Source: Ahaetulla prasina
Lineage: Eukaryota; Chordata; Lepidosauria; Squamata; Colubridae
Reading direction: 5' to 3'
NCBI RefSeq assembly: GCF_028640845.1
Contig: NC_080540.1
Coordinates: 262,665,958-262,729,957, forward strand
DNA length: 64,000 bases
Shown here: positions 53,515 to 64,000 of the stretch, piece by piece
Layout of the letters: each line of letters starts with the position of its first letter
How positions within the stretch are numbered: position 1 is the stretch's first letter
Notes under the pieces: model-generated
Seen by the model: only the letters and a program-made list of their open reading frames with translations
Databases searched by the model: none
Told to the model about the DNA's origin: nothing
Program-made: the position numbers and the translations under genes

Positions 53515-53930
53515 TCTTCCATTCAATTGTGTCTGATTCTCAGGGAATGCCTGGGCAAGAAGTGCTTTGTCATTGCCTCCTTCCTAGGGCTTATTTATTT
53601 AGTGTATTTATTTAGCATAGTTATTTAGCATATGACATCTAGAGGTCATGTAATCACCAATATACAAATTTAGTTTAAATAAAACATCAGTTTTATATAT
53701 ATGATATGTGGACAATACTATATAGGAGATAATATATTAAATTAAAATAAAACCATAATAAAATCACCATAATATGGAGCCATAGAATTGGAATGGAATA
53801 GATTATAATTTCTAGGGCTGAAAGAATGGGACTGGCCAAGGTCAACCAGCTGGATTCCTGCCAAAGGCAGGACTAGAACACACGGTCTCCTGGTTTCTAG
53901 CCTAATATCTTAATCCTAAACTGACTCTCT
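53515..53930 (-). mobile_element. tRNA-derived SINE split by an insertion
   Basis: 53515-53583 (CAATTGTGTCTGATTCTCAGG) is the 3' part and 53820-53930 (GACTGGCCAAGGTCAACCAGC, GGTCTCCTGGTTTCTAGCC) the tRNA-like head. Between them lies a 220-bp insertion flanked by CTAGGGCT. The same family occurs at 25873 and 59876. Confidence 0.75.
53592..53811. mobile_element. 220-bp insertion within a SINE, family unknown
   Basis: Flanked by the 8-bp direct repeat CTAGGGCT (53584-53591 and 53812-53819). AT-rich, starting TTATTTATTTAGTG; no clear inverted ends. Possibly a 5'-truncated CR1-group LINE tail on minus. Confidence 0.6.
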
Positions 53931-54692
53931 AGAATAGTATTACCATCTGTTAAATATTACTTGGTTTTTGAGAAGAGTGAAGCATTATGCTTAGAAAAGA
54001 AAAGGAGATAGTACAAGGAAATATGCTTAATCCTTAAAAAAAAACAGTGAGTCAATCAACCCAGTTTTTTCTAGCCAAGAGTACCAGATACATAGCTCTC
54101 AAAATTATTACTATTCAGAGTGGAAATTCTGGAAGTTGTAGCCTAAGATTGCTGGAGATTACAGAGGGATAATCAAGGCAAGTATTGTCAAATTCAGGAG
54201 CTGGCAAATTCAGCTCTTGCTTAGCCAGAACTTCCTGAAGACTCTACCAATGAGACCAATGGTTGTTGGAAATAGTAGTTCAGTAGTAAAGGAGCAGGGA
54301 TACATCCTTCCTAATCTAGACCAAACAGAGCTCTGAGAAATTATAGGGATTCAGATTTATGGAGACAAATGAATAGGAAGGCCAAGAAGGTAATGATAAA
54401 GTTAGTTTATGGAGATAATAAAAAAATCTAAACACATTTTCTTGTGGGACACTTATGTTATTTGATGAATTGATTTAATATTAACTATGGTTCTGAATTT
54501 GGGTAGGTTCTATTGTTTCTTGATGTGCTTCTATTGCTTCTGTGCTTCTCTATTTTTTAAAATAACATTACAAAACACATTACAAAATTTATTCAGGTTG
54601 TTTATACATAAAATCTATCTTTCATGACTGAATTTTCTATTTTAATATTGTTTATATAATTTTATTTTTTCACTTTTAATTGAAAATGATAA
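53931..54692. other. Unique sequence
   Basis: Nothing recognised. Confidence 0.4.
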
Positions 54693-54750
54693 GAATAGAA
54701 TAGAATAGAATAGAATAGAATAGAATAGAATTTTTTATTGGCCAAGTGTG
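54693..54750 (-). mobile_element. Rex1-like LINE 3' end, tail part
   Basis: (AATAG)n of about seven units followed by TTTTTTATTGGCCAAGTGTG, the reversed Rex1 3' end. It resumes after the L2 insertion at 55240. Confidence 0.85.
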
Positions 54751-55239
54751 ATTTATTTATTTATTTTTATTTTATTTATTTATTTGATTTTTATACCGCC
54801 CTTCTCCCGAAGGACTCAAGGCGGTGTACAGGCAAAAGTAAAAAACAGACAATACAATATACAATTTAAAATGTAAGTTAAAAAACTTATTATAATTAGC
54901 CTAAAAACTTTAAAATATATAAAAAACTAAAACCCCATTTAAAATTAGTAATAAGAAATTTAAAATCGATAAAACTTAAGCCAGCCCCGCGCGAGTGAAA
55001 AGATGTGTCTTCAGTTTGCGGCGAAAGGTCCGAAGGTCGGGTATTTGGCGTAAACCCGGGGGAAGCTCGTTCCAGAGTGTGGGAGCCCCCACAGAGAAGG
55101 ACCTTCCCCTGGGGGCCGCCAGCCGACATTGCTTGGCGGACGGCACCCTGAGAAGTCCCTCTCTGTGAGAGCGTACGGGTCGGTGGGAGGCATGCGGTAA
55201 CAGCAGGCGGTCCCATAAGTACCCAGGCCCTAAGCCATG
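54751..55239 (-). mobile_element. L2-like LINE 3' end nested in Rex1
   Basis: ATTT repeats, then TTTTTATACCGCCCTTCTCCC, then C-terminal coding on minus (SHREGLLRVPSAKQCRLAAP, LWNELPPGLRQIPDLRTF). The truncation is at GGGCCTAAGCCATG. On either side the Rex1 sequence joins directly as AAGTGTGATTGGACACAC. Confidence 0.88.
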
Positions 55240-55288
55240 ATTGGACACACAAGGAATTTGTCTTGGTGCATATGCTCTCAGTGTACAT
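55240..55288 (-). mobile_element. Rex1-like LINE 3' end, inner part
   Basis: ATTGGACACACAAGGAATTTG through CTCAGTGTACAT continues the element begun at 54693, then stops at its 5' truncation. Confidence 0.85.
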
Positions 55289-55410
55289 TCCTTTTTGCCA
55301 GAAGTCTCTAGCCATATAATTACACATTTCTCCCTTTGGACTGTTTTTAAATTTCTAAAACAAATGTGCTGATGAATAGGGGACATTGAACATTATGTCT
55401 ATTAATAGTC

Positions 55411-55471
55411 TCATCATCATCATCATCACCACCACCACCACCACCACCACCACCACCACCATTATTATTAT
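55411..55471. repeat. (ATC)n(ACC)n(ATT)n trinucleotide repeat
   Basis: Six ATC units, about eleven ACC units and three ATT units in direct succession. Confidence 0.95.
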
Positions 55472-57823
55472 GTTCCAATGAATTTAGCAAAATATTATTG
55501 CATAGAAATGGATTGATTGGATGGTATGTATATAATTATAAATGAGGAAATCCTCTATGCATTCTTCTGTATTTTCTTTCCTTCATTTTCAGGATTTCAT
55601 GTTATTAAGCTGCACTAGCTAGAATGAAATCAGACCAGATGATCTAGGTTCAAATGTCCATTCAGTCATCATATTGACTGGGCAATGTTGACTCTACAGC
55701 TACTTTGTAGAGTGATTATGAGAGGAAAAAGGGAAGCTCTTTCTGAGCTCCAGGTAGTGGCTGGCATTAAAATATAACAAAAATTTGAAAAGCAGCAGAC
55801 AAAATGAATACAGTATGTGCAACAGGCAAGCAAGAGCACTTAGATGTTGACTAATGAGATGGTGGTACCTGTAGCTGTGGTACCCGTAGCTGTAGAAGCA
55901 ATATCCCTTTGTGAATATTTTGTGAGTAAAAATATTGCAAGTAAATAAGAAGTCCTCTTTGAGCATTCAGGAAATTGGCAAGAACACTCACTTCTTTGGG
56001 TACTGGTGAGAAAATGAGGGCAAGTCCTGCCTCTCCTATATTGCCCTCTTGTTTAGGGCAACCGTCTGTAGTGGAGGGCCTTTTTTGTCTCTGGAGGCTT
56101 TCCATATGAATGAACAACCTGGGAAATCAGCATCCTAAATTGCATGGCAGGTTTACACCGTTGTTGTTTTTTTAACTAGCACTTGTCCCAAACATATGGA
56201 AAGTAACCAAAAAGCGTGGGAGTAGCAAACTTGAACCCTCTCTCCCTAAAAGCCACTTAATTTTTTGAATACCTTAAGAGTGTGAGTGCATAGTGTGTTC
56301 CAGTATTTGCGAAACATAAAAGGATGTTTCTTTTCATTCTTGCTATTTGGCACTTATTTTTAACAAGTATGTACTGCTTCACAACCAAATGGCCAATAGT
56401 TGTTAGCAAAATCTGACAGTGCCATGATGCTCAACTATTGTAATTGAGTTTCCCTTTGAAAAGCAGCATGTTGTTGTACGTGTACAATTTATTTGCAATA
56501 TGCATTTCTTTTAAAGAGCAAACATACAAACGATAGGAATCTCTTGAAGGTCTTACACGAGCCAGTACTTGTTGTTCCAGAAATGAGATTCATCTTTTCA
56601 TTTCTTAAAGATTAAAAAAATGAAAAGAACGGTAAAGTAAAAAGGTTCCATCTGTGATTGTTCCTTTATTATATCAAAATATTTGGTGGAAAAGACATTT
56701 CTCATTTCAGAGCTTTTCAGCTTTCTGTATTTCATTTTTATATGGTCAGTTTGGAATATTCAGGAAGAGGGGTGGCCATGGAAGGCAATTCAAACAGAAA
56801 TGTGAGAAAAAGAAATGGATGAAAATAGGAAGAATGACCATCATTACCATTGACATAAATCTTGTTACTTGTGCAGCAAGAGCAAATCATTGAAGCTCAT
56901 GATTAACAAGAAGATATTTTCAAGACACTATTATATATATTTGACAATTTCCTGTTCTAATAATGGCTAGAGTAATTCATAATTAGTGGATTAGTATTCA
57001 ATAATCTCTGCTGGCTATGGGATGCCTAGGAGTTCAATCAATCATTGACCTAGAACAGCTGGTCATTTCAACCTGTCACCAAGACCTTGACTGAGAGTTT
57101 TGATGTATCAGCAAATCTGTCCAGTATCAGTCTGTGAAAGCCCTCAAACTGGTCCCATGCCTTTTGTGGGGGACGGCTGAAGTTATTTATCATAATCAAA
57201 GCAGAATGTGATCTGTTCAGAACAAAAGACTCACTTCTAATTCTCCATCTACAGAGCACTTTTCTCAGGCAAACAAAACAGCTTCAAGGTATGTCCAGTT
57301 TGGTAAATGGAAACATATATTATCTTAAACAAGCCGATGGAAGTAATAGTGGCCATGCACTCCTCTATTTTCTCCATTGCTCCCTATAGGCTAATCTAGA
57401 TATGTTGAAATCTCCAAATAATCAGATCAAGTACCAGCCCTGGGACATTAAATATTATATTCAGGACCAGCTTCAGGACTGGTCATGATCAAGGAAGATG
57501 CCCAAGCCATAAGCCAGCCACTCAATTAGGTATCAAAAAGCTGTGCCAATAATGATAAAAAGGGCCATGGTGGCAGGATGCTCAGACACTGGACTGACAA
57601 AAAAATCAAAATAAACCACAACAAGGGAACATAAAAATATATCTAAACACCAGGTTGTTGTCTTGAAGCAGCTAGTTGAGAGAAGATAAGCATTTCAAGA
57701 ACAGAAGTAGTGATGGTAGGACACTTGATGGATAGTGATGTGTTTGGGCCTTAAATTCTTTCTCCTTCTCCTTCTCTTCTTTAATTTTCTGCTTGGAAGT
57801 CAAGCATTAATATTATTATGAAC
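55472..57823. other. Unique sequence, about 2.3 kb
   Basis: No dispersed repeat, RNA gene or credible exon recognised. The largest frames (79-88 codons) show no domains. Confidence 0.4.
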
Positions 57824-57936
57824 TGTAACCCCTCTATTCTGCCCTTGTATATTATATACTATATAATCTTTTTTGTATGATACTTATACATATTGTTGTG
57901 ACAAACTAAATTAAATAAATAAATAAATAAATAAAT
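57824..57936 (+). mobile_element. CR1/jockey-group LINE 3' end
   Basis: GTATGATACTTATACATATTG, then TTGTGACAAACTAAA and an (AAAT)n tail match the 3' end of the LINEs at 42250 and 45868. Heavily 5'-truncated. Confidence 0.7.
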
Positions 57937-59875
57937 GTAAGGTATATATTGTCTGAAAGAAAGTCCTTGGGAGTTCTGTTCCTTGATGAAAGTAGAACTG
58001 ATGGAAGTTGATGGGAGTTCTGTATTTCTGTCTCAAAAATAACATGTAACATAATCAAATTAATACAGGTCACTGTCATACCAATTTGACTATTTATCCA
58101 TTTAGCTTAGCATTATTTGTTGGAACAGGTAGTGGTTCTCTGTAGTCACAGAAGGAAATATACTTGTCCTATCCAACATCATAATTGTATTCTGAACACC
58201 AGAAGTAGAAAAAGTCTTAATACCAATTAATTTAATACATCTCTGAAAAATAAAGAGAAATATTAAAAAATACGTATTTATAGTTTTTTTAAAAAACTAG
58301 CTGTAGTTAATTTTCTGGAGATATACTACATTTCTCAGAAGTTCTTCTGAAAGTTCATATTGCATTATACTTCTCATAGCTTCATCCTGTATCCCTGTAT
58401 CACTTTCAGATGTAATAATCAGGGTTAAGTAATACAGAATACATAATCAAAAGTGTTGCAGTCTACAATACTTCAAAAAAGCAAACATCTCAGTCACATT
58501 CATGCAATGTGGCATGAAAAGGGGAATCAGTGGACTAATGCATCCTGCAGTCTCTTTTATACCAAGTAGTCATGGAATTCTAGAATGCCTGAAAATGTTC
58601 GGGTGCTGGACCAAACACAACACAACCTTGTTCGCACATGGAGATTTCCACTGAGCTTGGGCTCTGCATGTGGAAGAGATGTCAGAGACAGCTGTCATTA
58701 ATTTCTTTCAAGTGAAATGGGGATCTGCTTCCAAAAGCCTTCATACAGAAACAGGCTCATAATACTACTAATTTCCATCACAAAACATATTTGTGCTCAA
58801 AATTGGTTATACTGCACTACATAGTGTATATATGAAAGCGGCATCCAAAATACATGTATTAAGTAACATGTATGCAAAATATAATTGTTTCAGAAATTTT
58901 ATATAGAATTTTAAAGAAAATATTGCAAATTAATGCAAACATTTTTACAGAAATTATTAATGTTCGTATACATGTCATACTGACATGTACTTGGTTGTAT
59001 ATCTATGTATCTATAGATTAATAATATACTAAAGTGTATATGCAATTCATGCTTCCAAAAATCAACATTCATTACAGTAATGAATGTATATTTGGAGTAT
59101 TTTACTATTCATGGAAATGTATTCTTTTTGTCCCTACTAAGCCACCAAAGTTTTCAGATAAAAAGCATTGGGTATCAAGTCTCAGTATTGATTTCCAGAT
59201 ATTTTTTTTCACAATCCAGTGTGAGATTTACTAATGGATAATAGTTATCAAATTCTAAACACAACTTGAATCTGATGTATGATAAATTCTTTCTTTTCCT
59301 TGCTATTTAGTTTGATAGTATAATGTTCCTCATGAGCTTGGAAGTTGGGATAAGTCATTGTGCCTCTTATTAGGTGGCAGCATTCCTAGCGGTAAAGTTG
59401 AAAATGGTTCCTGCTTTTTCTCCCAGGCCTGCTCACTGGATAACTATCTATAAACCAAAGACCAAAACATCTATTTAACAGCAATCAACACCTATATAAG
59501 CAATGATTTACTTCAAGTTTAATATTAATATTTAATATTAGACCAACAATATCCCAGTAAACAAGCAGTAAACAATATCCCAATCAAGGAGCTACCAATT
59601 CAGGCAAATAGTGAACAATAGCCTAATCAAGGAACCACAAGAACACTCCCACCAACTCTGAGAAGCAAACCACCTGTATATCAGCAGAGAGAAAATGCCA
59701 TTTCCTTCTAATACTGATGATATTATCTGGTAATGAAATGTCTGCAAGACAACAACCAAGCTCAGAGAGCACCAAGGACTTCACATTTCCTTCATTAGCT
59801 GGAGAAGTACATGTGGAGAATATATGCTTGTATGTCTGGTAATTGTGGATATGGAGGAAATGGAAGAAAGAAAAT
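57937..59875. other. Unique AT-rich sequence
   Basis: Nothing recognised. Self-complementary ACATGTA motifs recur near 58850-58990. Confidence 0.4.
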
Positions 59876-60107
59876 GGAAAAGCCAGTTTGGTGTAGGGGT
59901 TAAGGTACCAGGCTAAAAACCAGGAGACTGTGAGTTCTAATCCTGCTTTAGGCATAAAAGCCAACTGGGCCAATCATTCTTTCTCAACCCAACTCATTTC
60001 ACAGTGTTGTTGTGGGGAAAATGGGAGAAGAAAGGAGGAGTATTAGGTATGTTTGCTATATTGAACTATTTATAAAAATAATATAGGCAGGATAAAAATA
60101 ATCTTTA
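59876..60107 (+). mobile_element. tRNA-derived SINE
   Basis: The A box lies in AGTTTGGTGTAGGGGTTAAG (59884-59903) and the B box in GTGAGTTCTAATCCTGC (about 59929-59945), about 30 bp apart as in a tRNA promoter. The body contains CACAGTGTTGTTGTGGGG and the end GGCAGGATAAAAATAA is LINE-like. Full-length relative of the copies at 25873 and 53515. Confidence 0.8.
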
Positions 60108-60531
60108 AAAAAATTGATCCAAAGTCCAACTGCCTGCCTAACTCTTCATCCAATGCAAGTTTTTGTGAATGTACACATTTCTGAAAACTGGACATTTTAC
60201 TTGGGTGTGTCCCTCCTACCACCCTTATAATGTTCCTTGTAATGCACGATTGAGTTAATCTAGAATTGAAGCTGAAAGAACAACCAAACTCTCAGACATA
60301 ATTAATACATGATTTCCTTGAAAGCTTTCTGTGGCTACAGCCATTATAAGAACAATCAACTAATATTCTAATTTCAAGAAAATCCATCATTTGTTGAAGT
60401 TTTCTCCTTTAACAGATTTAGAAACCTTGTTAGATATTGTTACCTCTTTTTTATTGGTTTACTTTTTCTTCTTGAATGCTTAAATCATAAATCCTCAGAG
60501 GAAGTACTAAAGAGTCCCTTCCCTCCAATTT
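60108..60531. other. Unique sequence
   Basis: Nothing recognised. Confidence 0.4.
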
Positions 60532-61041
60532 TCACTTCTTTGTTGTATGTCTGCATAGATCCACCATACAAGGATCTACCCTGTCCTGTTTTGTGACTGG
60601 AAACACCTCCATGGCAATCCATTTTGCGAATGCCACAATCCCCTTTATAGTCATTTTATTGGGACCCTCCTGATACTTCTTCAAAAAAACCAGTGTTAAC
60701 TTGGAACCAAAAAACTTGCCTGTTGTTGGTTTAACAGAATATTGATTTCTTGTTGTAAGAAAGATTGTTATGAATATAACACTTAAACATGCTGTAAAGC
60801 TAAAGGCAAAAATGATGAACTGTATAAATTGTTGTATTCCCTTCAAGGTTCTTATTTTTCTATGCAGAAATATTTGTGCCTCTGTTGTCTGTCTTTGAGC
60901 ATCTATGTAAGTCTTTCCTGTTCTGTTGATATAATCCTTTATAGCTATCTGTCCAGGTGCCATTTTGTAGTAGAAAATAGACTGATCAAATAATTTCAAT
61001 GCTCTACTTTTTCTTATCTTTACAGATACAAAAATGGACAT
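60532..61041 (-). CDS. Unidentified 169-codon ORF with a predicted membrane helix
   Basis: The longest open frame in the window that is not part of a recognised transposable element. A basic N-terminal half (residues 1-70) precedes a hydrophobic segment at about residues 72-96 (FIQFIIFAFSFTACLSVIF) and a Lys-rich tail of about 70 residues ending in TKK with two late Cys. If real, it would be a single-pass, possibly type II, membrane protein. I recognise no family. In AT-rich DNA of this length one such frame can arise by chance, and no splice or promoter context supports it. Low confidence as a gene. Confidence 0.15.
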   Translation of the reverse strand: MSIFVSVKIRKSRALKLFDQSIFYYKMAPGQIAIKDYINRTGKTYIDAQRQTTEAQIFLHRKIRTLKGIQQFIQFIIFAFSFTACLSVIFITIFLTTRNQYSVKPTTGKFFGSKLTLVFLKKYQEGPNKMTIKGIVAFAKWIAMEVFPVTKQDRVDPCMVDLCRHTTKK

Positions 61042-61219
61042 ATATCTAAAAACATGAACAGAATCCTGTCTAAAAATAAAGTTTTTCTATTCCATTTCCC
61101 ATCCTGCCTATAGAAGAGTGGTATTAAAATTTGGGGACTCTTCATAACAGCTTGTGACATCATGTGAAGAGCTGCAACTTGGAATGAATCAAGAGAAATT
61201 GGGATGGTGCTACTTAATG
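61042..61219. other. Unique sequence
   Basis: Nothing recognised before the LINE begins. Confidence 0.4.
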
Positions 61220-62518
61220 GTTAATGGGGTTATTCCTCTGCCCTGGTCCTATTAGATCTCTCAGCGGCGTTCGATACCATCGACCATGGTATCCTGCTGC
61301 GCCGGTTGGGGGGATTGGGAGTGGGAGGCACCGTATATCGGTGGTTCTCCTCCTATCTCTCCGACCGGTCGCAGACGGTGTTGACAGGGGGGCAGAGCTT
61401 CGATTCTCTCGCCCCTGCTGTTCAACATCTACATGAAGCCGTTGGGTGAGATCATCAGTGGTTTCGGGGTGAGATACCAGCAGTACGCTGACGACACCCA
61501 GCTGTACTTTTCCACCCCGGGCCACCCCAATGAAGTTGTTGAAGTGCTGTCCCGGTGTTTGGAAGCCGTACGGGTCTGGATGGGGAGAAACAGGCTCAAG
61601 CTTAATCCCTCCAAGACGGAGTGGCTGTGGATGCCGGCACCCCAATTCAGTCAGCTGCAGCCGCAGCTGGCTGTCGGAGGCGAGTTATTGGCCCCAAAGG
61701 ATAGGGTGCGCAACTTAGGTGTCCTCCTGGATGATTGGCTGTCGTTTGAAGACCATTTGACGGCCGTCTCCAGGAGGGCCTTCCACCAGGTTCGCCTGGT
61801 TCGGCAGTTGCGCCCCTTCCTTGATCGGGATGCCTTATGCACAGTCACTCATGCGCTCGTTACCTCTCGCTTGGATTACTGTAATGCTCTCTACATGGGG
61901 CTCCCCTTGAAGCGCACTTGGAGGCTTCAGTTAGTCCAGAATGCAGCTGCGCGGGTGATAGAGGGAGCTACGCGTAGCTCCCATGTAACACCGCTCCTGC
62001 GCAGACTGCACTGGCTGCCTGTGGCCTTCTGAGTGCACTTTAAGGTATTGGTTACGACCTTTAAAGCGCTCCATGGCTTAGGACCTGGGTACTTACGGGA
62101 CCGCCTGCTATTACCACACGCCTCCCACCGACCCGTACGCTCCCATAGAGAGGGACTTCTCAGGGTGCCGTCCGCCAAACAATGCCGGCTAGTGGCCCCC
62201 AGGGGAAGGGCCTTCTCTGTGGGGGTTCCCACACTCTGGAACGAGCTTCCCCCGGGTTTATGCCAAATACCTGACCTTCGGACATTCCGTCGCGAACTGA
62301 AGACACATCTTTTTATCCGCGCGGGGCTGGCTTAAATTGGAATTTTAATGTTAAATTGATTAATTTTTAAACGGGGTTTTTTAGTATGGCAAATTTTAAT
62401 CTCTAATTTAAATTAAATAAGTTTTTTAAATTGTATTTTAACCTGTATATTGTATTGCTGGTTTTATCTTGCCTGTACACCGCCCTGAGTCCTTCGGGAG
62501 AAGGGCGGTATAAAAATC

Positions 62519-62549
<31 letters not shown>
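61220..62549 (+). mobile_element. L2-like LINE, relatively young 5'-truncated copy
   Basis: Starts in the reverse transcriptase domain ([18 protein letters not shown] near 61246) and runs to a complete 3' end: the coding end ELKTHLFIRAGLA and TAA at 62333, a 3' UTR, CCGCCCTGAGTCCTTCGGG, GGTATAAAAATCAAAT and an (AAAT)n tail. It is the reference copy here for the minus-strand fragments at 27551, 29425 and 54751. It remains unusually GC-rich and frame-conserved. Confidence 0.9.
61246..62335 (+). pseudogene. LINE reverse transcriptase and C-terminal domain (L2-like)
   Basis: Motif A region [14 protein letters not shown], then [18 protein letters not shown] deletion and frameshift near 61395-61412 removes the GxPQG block. 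The frame resumes with GVRYQQYADDTQLYFST (catalytic YADD, near 61470-61510), KLNPSKTEWL, LGVLLDDWLSFEDHL, SRLDYCNALYMGLPLK and HVTPLLRRLHWLPVAF. A single TGA at 62030-62032 interrupts the C-terminus, which continues in the same frame as FKVLVTTFKALHGLGPGYL to the end. Dead, but by few lesions. Confidence 0.9.
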
Positions 62550-62639
62550 GAATGAAATTTGTGGCTCTTGTTCCCTTTTTACTCACCTGTGAGTTTTGCA
62601 CACCAATTAATTATGTCCACTTATTTCAACCGTCTTACG

Positions 62640-62830
62640 TCTTTTCTCCTATTAGATAGGTTTGTGTTCCTGTTCAGATTATCAATCAATGACTGACAAT
62701 TAGCTGTACTAATATACAAACTATAAGCACAACAAACATATTCGGTAATATCAGTTGATTCGGTCTGCATTAGCAAAACCTTTTTGGACATGAGATGTTA
62801 ACATTAATGGAGGGCAAAAAAGGAAGAAGA
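62640..62830. promoter_or_regulatory. Candidate conserved noncoding element
   Basis: Clustered ATCAATCAATGACTG, GACAATTAGC, GTAATATCAG and GCATTAGC motifs, typical of homeodomain-bound enhancers, in sequence free of simple repeats. Inference only. Confidence 0.2.
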
Positions 62831-63099
62831 ACCAAGTTCACTTTCACCCTTTAGATCTAAGCAGTGGAGTACTATCTTTCCTTAGAAGAAGAGTTCTTCC
62901 ACAAGGGGGGAAGAATCAAATGTTTAAATGAAAGCATGAAAGCACATTTTTAAAATCATTGTCTTCTTTTTGTTTTTATAAATTCAACCTTGGTTTGATT
63001 AAGCATGCATTTCTGGTTTTGATTATAATATCCATACTGGAATAATAAGTAAGAGTACTATTCCAATTTAAAATTTCACATTTTCTCATGGAAAATAAA

Positions 63100-63230
63100 G
63101 GCATCAGGCAACAGAAGCAGCTGCTCCTTTTATTATTTTTGCGACTTGTATCAAACTGTGGTGCTAATCGGGCAGTGCCAACTCTGTTGATAAGTATTTG
63201 AGCAGCTGTGCTCTGTGCTAAAGAAGCACC
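63100..63230. promoter_or_regulatory. Candidate conserved noncoding element
   Basis: AGAAGCAGCTGCTCC and GAGCAGCTGTGC are two CAGCTG E-boxes about 85 bp apart, flanking TTTTATTATTTTTGCG and GGTGCTAATCGGGC. Motif-based inference only. Confidence 0.2.
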
Positions 63231-64000
63231 CCCTTAAATTCTGTGTTATTTTACAAATTGTCTAAAGATTTTGTGGCAGAGGAAGGAAGGCAGGAAATGT
63301 ACAATGAGGAGAAAGATTTTTTGCTTTTTGTAGCATAGAATGCATAGTTTAAATAGACGCACTGCCATTTTTTAATGTATAAAGAGCTCGTTCCTATGTT
63401 GGAGAACCTGCCATCTGTTTGGGGAGATTATAGGAAACTCTTCTTATGCCCAGAGTATCTTTTCTTTCTTTGAGCAAATACAGTAGCTCTCAGATTTAAA
63501 AGACTGCCTGAAGAAGGATGGAATGGCAATTCTTCAGTGATAATAGACCAAATGGTGAATCTGTCAATATCAGTTTTGCTAAAGAATCTATTAACCTTAA
63601 GATTGTTTTGGCACCATTCTGCACGTTTGTGAATATGACAAAATTTAAAAAAAGATTTGTGTGATTTGCACCAGTATAAAAAGGTGTGTGCATTTTAGTG
63701 TACAGTTCTCTTGCACTTTTTTCAAGTTGTAAATTGCTTTCAATATATCAGAAAATGTGTACTTCAGCATACAAGTATGTTCTTTTTTTGTATAAATTCA
63801 CAAGCAGAGATTGAGTAAATGTGTATAATAATTGGGATCTCAGTAAATCTACTCATCTCTGAAGCATTTACTTTGTAAATATACTTCTTAATTGTTGCTG
63901 GATTGAATAAGAAGGTTTTTAAGTTTCTCCTTGAAATTTTCTTTTGTCTCCATATATTAAGCTGTGGTATATTAAGCATTCGGTTTACTGATGAGTTGCA

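Larger units (their letters stand above)
62550..64000. other. Unique sequence with candidate conserved blocks
   Basis: No dispersed repeat or gene recognised. Two non-repetitive, motif-dense stretches (about 62640-62830 and 63100-63230) are annotated below. Confidence 0.4.

Noticed and set aside
55411..55471. Trinucleotide repeat as a coding homopolymer tract
   Set aside because: No open reading frame or exon context around it.
59884..59960. tRNA gene on the plus strand
   Set aside because: Head of a tRNA-derived SINE followed by a SINE body; the acceptor stem is not paired.

Overview
The window is vertebrate nuclear DNA, AT-rich, intergenic or intronic, and made mostly of transposable-element copies in otherwise unrecognisable sequence. 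I infer a squamate, most likely a snake. The evidence is SINEs ending in AAAGGT/ACCTTT repeats (the Sauria SINE signature), several CR1/L2-group LINEs, a Rex1/Babar-like LINE whose 3' tail is an AATAG-type pentamer microsatellite, BovB/RTE-related scraps, and many hAT-type miniature elements. No intact host gene, CRISPR array, rRNA or functional tRNA gene is visible. The only tRNA-like sequences are SINE heads.

Layout. 0-5 kb: a long hAT element, two near-identical solo LTRs in opposite orientation, a compound tetranucleotide repeat and a short hAT MITE. 5-11 kb: largely unique DNA with a tiny BovB-like insertion, a candidate conserved regulatory block (about 7.74-7.90 kb), a Sauria SINE and a hairpin whose loop is a 210-bp AATAT-type array. 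11.3-12.9 kb: three insertions (two solo LTRs and a hAT element) packed into about 29 bp of older DNA. 13-27 kb: tRNA-derived SINEs, old LINE 3' ends, palindromic MITEs, a composite hAT element carrying coding-like sequence, a TA-flanked MITE and a second Sauria SINE. 27.5-32.5 kb: L2-like LINE fragments in both orientations, then a long minus-strand Rex1-like LINE with an L2 copy inside its tail. 33-40 kb: an L1-like 3' end, more MITEs, a pyrimidine microsatellite. 40-42.5 kb: a CR1-group LINE split in its ORF by a solo LTR; a second copy at 45.9-46.8 kb shows the unsplit sequence. 48-56 kb: a Rex1 copy inserted in a SINE, a second composite hAT element, two palindromic MITEs side by side, and another L2-in-Rex1 nest. 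57-64 kb: a LINE tail, a SINE, an unidentified 169-codon ORF, a relatively young L2-like LINE and unique flanking DNA.

The best-supported calls rest on target-site duplications (TSDs) read directly: five solo LTRs each flanked by a perfect 5-bp duplication, and many MITEs flanked by perfect or near-perfect 8-bp duplications. The most unusual item is a pair of hAT-type elements (20.9 and 49.4 kb) that share the same internal segment resembling part of a host coiled-coil protein gene. That looks like gene-fragment capture and amplification by a DNA transposon. Family names come from motif recognition, not from a database search.
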